Assembly (NCBI GenBank): GCA_902384525.1
Contig: CABMCA010000125.1
Location: 1 to 43,184, forward strand
Direction: 5' to 3'
From: an uncultured archaeon
Lineage (GTDB): Archaea; Halobacteriota; Methanosarcinia; Methanosarcinales; Methanoperedenaceae
Length of the DNA stretch: 43,184 nt
This document shows, piece by piece, positions 41,181-43,184 of the stretch (the first letter of the stretch is position 1; the number at the start of each line of letters is the position of its first letter). A program made the translations under genes and the position numbers. The notes under the pieces are model-generated. The model was not told the origin of the DNA and did not search any database. It saw nothing but the letters and a program-made list of their open reading frames with translations.

Positions 41181-41414
41181 ATGGAATATTCTACAGGAGA
41201 CATAGTAAAATTCAAACTCGAATCGGGTGAGATCCATGAAGGAGATGTCCGGTTCATAGAAAGGAGCCGCAATGAGGATATACTGTATATAAGCAGTTTC
41301 AACAGGTGGGACAGGGTTCCTGAAAACAGGATTATAGCGATCTGTAGAAGAATTCGATCAAATGAAAAGCAGGATTCGGCCAGATTGCGAACCGGAGTCG
41401 ATAATAAAAGATAA
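41181..41414 (+). CDS. Small basic protein of unknown function
   Basis: About 77 residues beginning MEYSTGDIVKFKLESGEIHE; an ATG 18 bases earlier is possible, but GGTG lies before this one. The N-terminal half looks like a small beta-barrel (GDIVKFKLESGEIHEGDVRF ... LYISSFNRWDRVPENRIIAI), and the C-terminus is basic and probably disordered. I recognise no family. It follows the PstS-pilin terminator and may form a short operon with the next small gene and the prepilin peptidase. Confidence 0.55.
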   Translation: MEYSTGDIVKFKLESGEIHEGDVRFIERSRNEDILYISSFNRWDRVPENRIIAICRRIRSNEKQDSARLRTGVDNKR

Positions 41415-41455
41415 AGAAAAAATAATTATTATTAATTCAGATATCAGGGAGATTT

Positions 41456-41683
41456 ATGAAAAAAGAGAATTTGCAATATATTCTAAAAACTTTATCATAT
41501 ATTTTTGAGAATTCAGCGCAAAAGGCGCATATAGAGGAATTCAAGGCAAAATACAAAGGAGTGCCGTGGAATGATGGGATCGAACGCACCCTGCTGAGTT
41601 ATGCCCGGACCGGCGTGACAATGAAAAGATGGATTGGCAATTTAATTAATTTCATGATAGAGAAGAATATCACGTATAATTAA
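41456..41683 (+). CDS. Small helical protein of unknown function
   Basis: A 75-residue, mostly alpha-helical protein (ENLQYILKTLSYIFENSAQK ... RTGVTMKRWIGNLINFMIEK). CAGGGAG lies 6 bases upstream of its ATG, so it is probably translated. No known domain recognised; the shape would suit a small DNA-binding or adaptor protein. It precedes a truncated regulator-like ORF and the prepilin peptidase gene on the same strand. Confidence 0.6.
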   Translation: MKKENLQYILKTLSYIFENSAQKAHIEEFKAKYKGVPWNDGIERTLLSYARTGVTMKRWIGNLINFMIEKNITYN

Positions 41684-41711
41684 AAGGCTTGAACATCCCG
41701 TGCAAAATCAG

Positions 41712-41807
41712 ATGACTTTGTCTCCGGACATAAAAAAGAGGAACAGTATGCGGGGAAGGCTTGACATAATTATCGATATTCTTGAAGTTGCGAAAAAGGA
41801 AAAATGA
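41712..41807 (+). pseudogene. Fragment resembling the start of an archaeal winged-helix regulator
   Basis: A 31-codon ORF ending TGA. Its end, MRGRLDIIIDILEVAKKEK, looks like the first helix of the small winged-helix regulators common in methanogens (pattern RLdII.DIL..A). It stops where those proteins would continue. A second tiny frame (MEKAKEINIQLK) follows. I read this as the stump of a deleted regulator gene. A genuine microprotein is possible. Confidence 0.35.
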
Positions 41808-41869
41808 TCATGGAAAAGGCGAAAGAAATCAATATTCAGTTAAAATAACATATCGTCCGGGAGGATTTG

Positions 41870-42628
41870 ATGGAACAGAGAGTGTTTGATATTTTAAAAA
41901 TCTTATTCTGCACGCCGTTTCTGCTTTACGCATGTTATTCGGATATTAAAAAGCGCAGGGTGACCAATAATGTATGGCTGGTAATGCTTGTTGGCAGCAT
42001 TTTTTCTATTTCTTATGAGTTCTCGCTATACAAGGAACTTGCTCTGCGTCCATTGATTATTTCAGCAGGATTCATCTTCATACTTGCCTGTATCCTTTTT
42101 AAAATCGGCGCATTCGGCGGGGCTGACGCCAAAGCGATTATGGTCATGTCATTGATCATTCCGACCTATCCGGTTTTCCAGACCCTGGGATATGCTTTTC
42201 CCCTGAATAAACCCATCTATGATATTTTTGCCCTGAGTATCTTAGGCAATGCAGCACTGCTGATTGCTGTCGTTCCCATCGGGCTGGCTTTATATAACCT
42301 GGCGGAAATGGGTTTAAATTTCGATAATCCGGCATATATTTTCATGGGTTATAAAACGAGAATTTCAAAGCTTGCGGGCAAACATATCCGGTTGATCCAG
42401 GGTTTTGAAATGACAGATGGCAGGGTCAGATCCTGTTTTAAATTGGGCGGTATGGAAATTAACGAGAAAACGATCAGGGAGCTTAAGAATCTGTCAGGGA
42501 AGTGTTTAATAAAAGACGAGGTCTGGGTGACCCCGGAGTTGCCTTTTATGATCCCCATAACATTAGGTTTTTTCACGGCTGTTTTCTATGGCGATCTGAT
42601 GTTTGAATTAATCAGATTTCTCCTGTGA
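41870..42628 (+). CDS. Archaeal prepilin peptidase (A24 aspartic protease family)
   Basis: A 252-residue membrane protease. GGGAGGA 5 bases upstream supports ATG 41870 over the TTG at 41867. Catalytic aspartates are D25 in YACYSDIKKRRVTNNVW and D87 in IGAFGGADAKAIMVM, the A24 signature (D...K.R...N and GxFGGADxK). About six membrane helices are present, with a soluble insertion at about 160-225 (YKTRISKLAGKHIRLIQGFE ... DEVWVTPELPF), as in larger FlaK/EppA-like archaeal peptidases. It would remove the charged leaders of the prepilins encoded in this window. Confidence 0.9.
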   Translation: MEQRVFDILKILFCTPFLLYACYSDIKKRRVTNNVWLVMLVGSIFSISYEFSLYKELALRPLIISAGFIFILACILFKIGAFGGADAKAIMVMSLIIPTYPVFQTLGYAFPLNKPIYDIFALSILGNAALLIAVVPIGLALYNLAEMGLNFDNPAYIFMGYKTRISKLAGKHIRLIQGFEMTDGRVRSCFKLGGMEINEKTIRELKNLSGKCLIKDEVWVTPELPFMIPITLGFFTAVFYGDLMFELIRFLL

Positions 42629-42647
42629 GAGACTATGAAAAATCTAA

Positions 42648-42673
42648 ATAGCCCTATATATTCTATAGTGAAT
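42648..42673 (+). promoter_or_regulatory. CTATATA/TCTATAG element before the second PKD-type pilin
   Basis: ATAGCCCTATATA followed by TTCTATAGTGAAT, 34-59 bases before GTG 42707. Order and spacing match the triplicated palindromic block upstream of the PstS-pilin gene, with some mismatches. Confidence 0.5.
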
Positions 42674-42706
42674 ACATTATTAGTCTGGAAAGGAAAAACG
42701 TAGTGT

Positions 42707-43184
42707 GTGAAACTTATTAGAGATGAGTCTGGACTTTCAGTAGTTGTCGGCGCACTGCTGCTGATATTGATCGTTGTAATTTCGTTATCTACACTGGCTC
42801 TCATGCTGTCCGATGCACAAAAAAAAGAGCTGGAACAGAAAAGCCTTCGTGCAGCAGTGGAGAGTGAAAACTTAACAATCCTTTCGCTGGCTCTCAACGA
42901 TTCGGATGGAGATGGATACTGGAATACCGTAATAATAACAGTTGTGAATCGCAATAATGAGGAGTCAAGGATCGTAGGTCTCAATATTAATGACGGGAAT
43001 GCGGCAAACTATACAAATGGAGTAAAAGAATACAATTTTCAGAAACAATTTCCTGTACCACCTGCCAGAAGCATGCAGATATTCTTAAATTTTACCTCTA
43101 ACTTTGCTTCCCCTCTTAACATACACAAGAATGATGCTATCCGGGTAATCCTATTTACCAGCCTGACAAACAGGTTTGAGCGTG
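42707..43184 (+). CDS. Archaeal class III prepilin, paralogue of the 27576 gene (partial)
   Basis: The first 159 codons of a gene cut by the window end. It starts at GTG, as its paralogue does; no in-frame ATG precedes it. The leader VKLIRDESGLSVVVGALLLI, then LIVVISLSTLALML, is nearly identical to the protein encoded at 27576-28355. The following ectodomain aligns along its length (AVESENLTILSL, RIVGLNINDGNAANYTNG, YNFQKQFPVPPARS, AIRVILFTSLTNRFERV). A C-terminal PKD domain is expected beyond the edge. It lies directly after the prepilin peptidase gene. AAAGGA is 12 bases from the start. Confidence 0.85.
   Translation, partial: MKLIRDESGLSVVVGALLLILIVVISLSTLALMLSDAQKKELEQKSLRAAVESENLTILSLALNDSDGDGYWNTVIITVVNRNNEESRIVGLNINDGNAANYTNGVKEYNFQKQFPVPPARSMQIFLNFTSNFASPLNIHKNDAIRVILFTSLTNRFER

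Overview
The window looks like a chromosomal stretch of a euryarchaeon close to Methanosarcinales, most likely a Methanoperedens-type (ANME-2d) methane oxidiser. This is inferred from gene content and no database was searched. The evidence is an F420H2-dehydrogenase-type complex I gene order (fpoA-O, with no NuoEFG-type input genes seen), a methanogenesis marker 9 protein, diphthamide and anaerobic cobalamin genes, TATA-type promoters with short leaders, archaeal class III prepilins, and an exported di-heme peroxidase.

Region 1 (1-10051, minus strand) is one tightly overlapping fpoABCDHIJ(N)J(C)KLMN operon. It runs off the left edge inside fpoO. Region 2 (10185-16432) holds a marker 9 protein, a secreted and membrane-anchored GH16 glycanase, tRNA-Ser(CGA), a tlyA-like/dph2 pair, a tiny ORF with a strong ribosome binding site, and a MauG-type di-heme peroxidase fused to a carbohydrate-binding-like domain. 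Region 3 (16509-21222) has hypB and hypA pointing away from each other. Between them lie a zinc-ribbon/AbrB gene, a two-gene restriction-modification cassette, a palindromic MITE-like element and an unrecognised cysteine-rich protein. Region 4 (21454-24363) is lysA-cbiD-cbiE.

Region 5 (24374-43184) is the most interesting. It encodes an archaeal type IV pilus-like machine: a TadA/GspE-type ATPase, two T2SSF membrane platform proteins, an A24 prepilin peptidase, and four proteins with class III prepilin N-termini. Two of those four carry PstS-like phosphate-binding-protein folds behind the pilin helix. Two AbrB-PhoU regulators, a double-domain KaiC-like ATPase, an ExeA/Cdc6-like ATPase and several small membrane proteins lie among them. 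No PstC/PstA/PstB permease genes are in the window. AT-rich palindromes built on CTATATAG recur at the TATA position in front of almost every transcription unit of the region, which suggests one regulon.

Immediately upstream of the best PstS-pilin gene (40027) this promoter block occurs three times in tandem. The first two copies are followed by related, structured, apparently non-coding sequences and the third by the gene's own leader. A hairpin shared by all three shows a compensatory base-pair change. My main proposal is a phosphate-responsive pilus with phosphate-binding-protein pilins and tandem small RNAs, controlled by a shared operator. A decayed TnpB (IS605-type) element has landed exactly at the 3' end of one pilin gene, and a VapBC-type toxin-antitoxin pair also sits inside the region.
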